Below are positions 5,019 through 6,566 of a DNA stretch of 6,566 nt, one piece after another. Within the stretch, counting starts at the first letter, position 1. Each line of letters starts with the position of its first letter. This DNA is from Candidatus Fermentibacterota bacterium (GTDB lineage Bacteria; JAFGKV01): the NCBI GenBank assembly GCA_030620115.1, contig JAUXFG010000192.1:1-6566 (forward strand), written 5' to 3'. The position numbers and the translations under genes were made by a program. The notes below the pieces were generated by a model. That model was not told where the DNA came from, ran no database searches, and saw nothing but the letters and a program-made list of their open reading frames with translations.

Positions 5019-6200
5019 ATGCCTGCGCATAAATCGCCACGCACGATGCCCCCAACCCCTCCCAAGGACGCGGGGCGGATCGATGAGAGCATTCCAAAGA
5101 TCACCGTGAAGAGTACGAAGCAAGATATCCTCGATGCCTACAAACAGCTTCAGCTCCGTCACGAGGGGGAAGAGAAAGACAAGCCGAAGGTAAAAGTGGA
5201 GGCTGAGCGGAAAAGACGGGAGAAAGTGGTGGAATCCGCCAAGACCGCTTCTGTTGAGGGGATTATTGAATCCATCGGCGCCCAGAAGCTCGATGTCACC
5301 GATTTGCTCAACAGCCTTTCGGGGAAGCTCACGGCTCAGGTGCAACGTCTCGCCGAAATAGAGGAGGCCATCACCATTGAGTCTGAGAGACTCTCGGGCC
5401 TGCACGACATCGAGATTGCTGCCGACACGCTCTCAATGCTCCTGGAACGCCACAAGGAGGCCGAAGTAGACTTCGACAAACGCATCGAAGAGAAGCGCCA
5501 GGAAGTTCAGGAGAATCTCGCGTCAGCACGTGCGGAGTATGAGAGCTGGACGGCCGCAACGAAAGAGGAATTCGAGGCTGGAATAGAGGAGAAGCAAGCC
5601 GAATGGAAACGGGAGCAGGCGAGCCACGATGAGCAGGTGAAGGAACGGAATGATAAGGCAAAGAAGGAACGAGAACGGGAGCAGGAGGAGTATGCCTATC
5701 TCCTCAAATTGAACAGAAAGCGCGACGAAGACATCTATAAGGCAAAGAAGGAATGGTTGGAGAAGGATCTTGCCGCGACAAGGGAAGCACAGGAGCAAGA
5801 GCTGGCCCAACGCGAGAAGGCAGTGGGCGCTCGGGAAGAAGAACTGAGCAGTCTACGCGAACAAGTTGAATCGTTCCCCAAGCAGCTCGACAAGGCCATT
5901 GCCGAAGCCCGGCTTGCCGCACGCAAGGAAGCAGAGAAGGAAGCAAAAGTCACGCGCGACCTCCGCGAGAAGGAGATCTCCGGCGAGAAGCAAGTCGCCG
6001 ACCTTCGTATCGAAACCCTGACGAACAAGGTGGAGGAGCTGGAAGCCCGGATCAAGGAGCTGAATCGGCAGGTCGAAGGAGCAACCACCAAGGTCCAGCA
6101 GATCTCCATCAAGGCCATCGAAGGCGCCGAAGGGCGAAAGGCATTGTCTGCGCTCAACGAGATAGCCCTCGAACAAGCCAAACGCCCCCGGGAGAGCTGA
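5019..6200 (+). CDS. Long coiled-coil protein of unknown function
   Basis: The product has 393 residues with no signal peptide or membrane segment, so it is cytoplasmic. Residues 1-30 are Pro/Lys-rich and probably disordered. A short conserved-looking motif follows, KSTKQDILDAYKQLQLRH. Residues about 85-125 look like a helical region (VEGIIESIGAQKLDVTDLLN). From about 125 to 370 the sequence is dominated by Glu, Lys, Arg, Gln and Ala in heptad-like order, for example RQEVQENLASARAEYESW and NKVEELEARIKELNRQVEG. This is a long coiled coil without SMC-type ATPase ends. The tail VQQISIKAIEGAEG resembles, from memory, a motif shared by similar uncharacterised bacterial proteins. The next solid gene is a P-loop ATPase on the same strand, so a joint complex is likely. 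A frame extending from 4860 would add 53 residues of element sequence and is rejected. Confidence 0.85.
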   Translation: MPAHKSPRTMPPTPPKDAGRIDESIPKITVKSTKQDILDAYKQLQLRHEGEEKDKPKVKVEAERKRREKVVESAKTASVEGIIESIGAQKLDVTDLLNSLSGKLTAQVQRLAEIEEAITIESERLSGLHDIEIAADTLSMLLERHKEAEVDFDKRIEEKRQEVQENLASARAEYESWTAATKEEFEAGIEEKQAEWKREQASHDEQVKERNDKAKKEREREQEEYAYLLKLNRKRDEDIYKAKKEWLEKDLAATREAQEQELAQREKAVGAREEELSSLREQVESFPKQLDKAIAEARLAARKEAEKEAKVTRDLREKEISGEKQVADLRIETLTNKVEELEARIKELNRQVEGATTKVQQISIKAIEGAEGRKALSALNEIALEQAKRPRES

Positions 6201-6388
6201 GCATCAAAGAGAAAAAGCTGGAGGGCCATGCTCCGCCATGGCCGCCGTTGGTGCCGATACTTACGGACGCGATCCGCCAGCGGGCGGACGTCCCTCCACA
6301 GGACAAGACGTATACATTCCTCGCTGGAGGGCCAATTGATTTTTTGTCATTGCTAACGCCAAGAACGTTAGGCATCTTAACGCCATGA
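6197..6388 (+). CDS. Possible small coupled gene, or frame-shifted extension of the coiled-coil protein
   Basis: Between the coiled-coil stop and the ATPase start, one frame reads through with coding-like composition: IKEKKLEGHAPPWPPLVP, ILTDAIRQRADVPPQDKTYT, FLAGGPIDFL, and it ends at TGA 6386-6388. That stop overlaps the ATPase ATG as ATGA, which is typical of translational coupling. No ATG, GTG or TTG begins the frame where it should. The listed start, CTG at 6197, is only nominal, and the first usual codons are TTG 6248 and GTG 6251, without a good ribosome binding site. Inserting one C in the run at 6185-6189 would fuse the frame to the coiled-coil protein. It may be a small protein with an unusual start, a C-terminal extension lost by an indel or sequencing error, or non-coding sequence. 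I recognise no family. Confidence 0.4.
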   Translation: MSIKEKKLEGHAPPWPPLVPILTDAIRQRADVPPQDKTYTFLAGGPIDFLSLLTPRTLGILTP

Positions 6389-6394
6389 ACGTTA
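6354..6394 (+). repeat. Two tandem 17-bp dyads at the ATPase start
   Basis: TAACGCCAAGAACGTTA (6354-6370) and TAACGCCATGAACGTTA (6378-6394) differ at one base and repeat with a 24-bp period. Each has perfect TAACG/CGTTA arms around 7 bases. The ATPase ATG lies in the centre of the second. They could be a double operator or RNA hairpins controlling initiation. Confidence 0.7.
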
Positions 6395-6566
6395 TAGAGA
6401 TCAACAAACAACTCTCCATTGGCGACTTCGATGAGAGGCTCTTCCCCCATATAGAAGACTTGAAGACTGTACCCCATGTGTTCAAGATCGACTTCGGTCT
6501 CGACGCCTTACCGATGGAACCAGGTATTGTTCTGATTCGAGGAGCACGTCAGTACGGAAAAAGTAC
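6385..6566 (+). CDS. P-loop ATPase, N-terminal part (AAA-type, COG1373-like)
   Basis: Sixty complete codons are visible before the edge. The sequence ends in a Walker A motif, LIRGARQYGKS followed by the first two bases of a Thr codon. This closely resembles the GARQVGKT form of the AAA-type ATPases grouped with DUF4143 proteins. The preceding part (FPHIEDLKTVPHVFKIDFG, then LPMEPGIV) fits the usual lead-in to the nucleotide-binding loop. The ATG at 6385 gives this conventional N-terminus but has only a weak AGG about 12 nt upstream. The ATGA overlap with the preceding frame suggests coupled translation, and a 17-bp dyad covers the start. Walker B, sensor and any C-terminal domain lie beyond the window, so the ATPase call is firm but the subfamily is not. 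Confidence 0.85.
   Translation, partial: MNVIEINKQLSIGDFDERLFPHIEDLKTVPHVFKIDFGLDALPMEPGIVLIRGARQYGKS

Noticed and set aside
5371-6229. Several minus-strand frames of 80-164 codons, rich in Ser, Leu and Arg
   Set aside because: They are complements of the Glu/Lys-rich coiled-coil gene, whose codon pattern commonly leaves open antisense frames.
6229-6357. A 42-codon frame from ATG 6229 after GGAGGGCC
   Set aside because: It has an Arg-rich composition and an alternative frame looks more coding-like. The GGAGG is probably fortuitous.

Overview
The window is a moderately GC-rich bacterial accessory region: exported proteins, a decayed toxin-antitoxin locus, several kinds of dispersed repeat, and the start of an ATPase operon. 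The repeats include a TIR-bounded 185-bp element and a GTCATTGCGAG-type palindromic repeat. From memory, such repeats and non-Bacteroidetes C25 peptidases fit an environmental Gram-negative lineage such as Nitrospirota or a relative. That is a weak inference, because no marker gene is present.

Layout. (1) Positions 1-2545, minus strand, hold the first 848 codons of a secreted gingipain-type (C25) cysteine peptidase. It leaves the window just after its catalytic Cys codon. (2) Positions 2676-2860 hold copy A of a 185-bp MITE-like element, lying between two divergent exported-protein genes. (3) Positions 2932-3753, plus strand, encode a 273-residue exported protein with a probable degenerate CAP/SCP-like domain and a C-terminal beta-rich domain. 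(4) Positions 3750-4228, minus strand, hold a dinJ-type antitoxin with a well-formed promoter and operator. A yafQ-type toxin overlaps its end, but it is cut to 54 codons and closes inside a third, single terminal repeat of the same element family. (5) Positions 4229-4816 have no credible gene. They contain a perfect 38-bp palindrome, two full and one partial palindromic repeat units, and a hairpin. (6) Positions 4817-5001 hold copy B of the 185-bp element in the opposite orientation. (7) Positions 5019-6566, plus strand, form a probable operon: a 393-residue coiled-coil protein, a possible 63-codon frame with no clear start, and a P-loop ATPase that leaves the window inside its Walker A motif. 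The small frame's stop and the ATPase start overlap as ATGA. Two near-identical 17-bp dyads sit at the ATPase start.

How the genes relate. The peptidase and the CAP-like protein are both exported and divergently arranged, which may mean a shared surface role but could be chance. The antitoxin appears to have outlived its toxin. The coiled-coil protein and the ATPase probably act together, but nothing visible defines their function, so any claim of a defence or partition system would be speculation. The two element copies bracket the CAP and toxin-antitoxin segment, which suggests how the block was rearranged.
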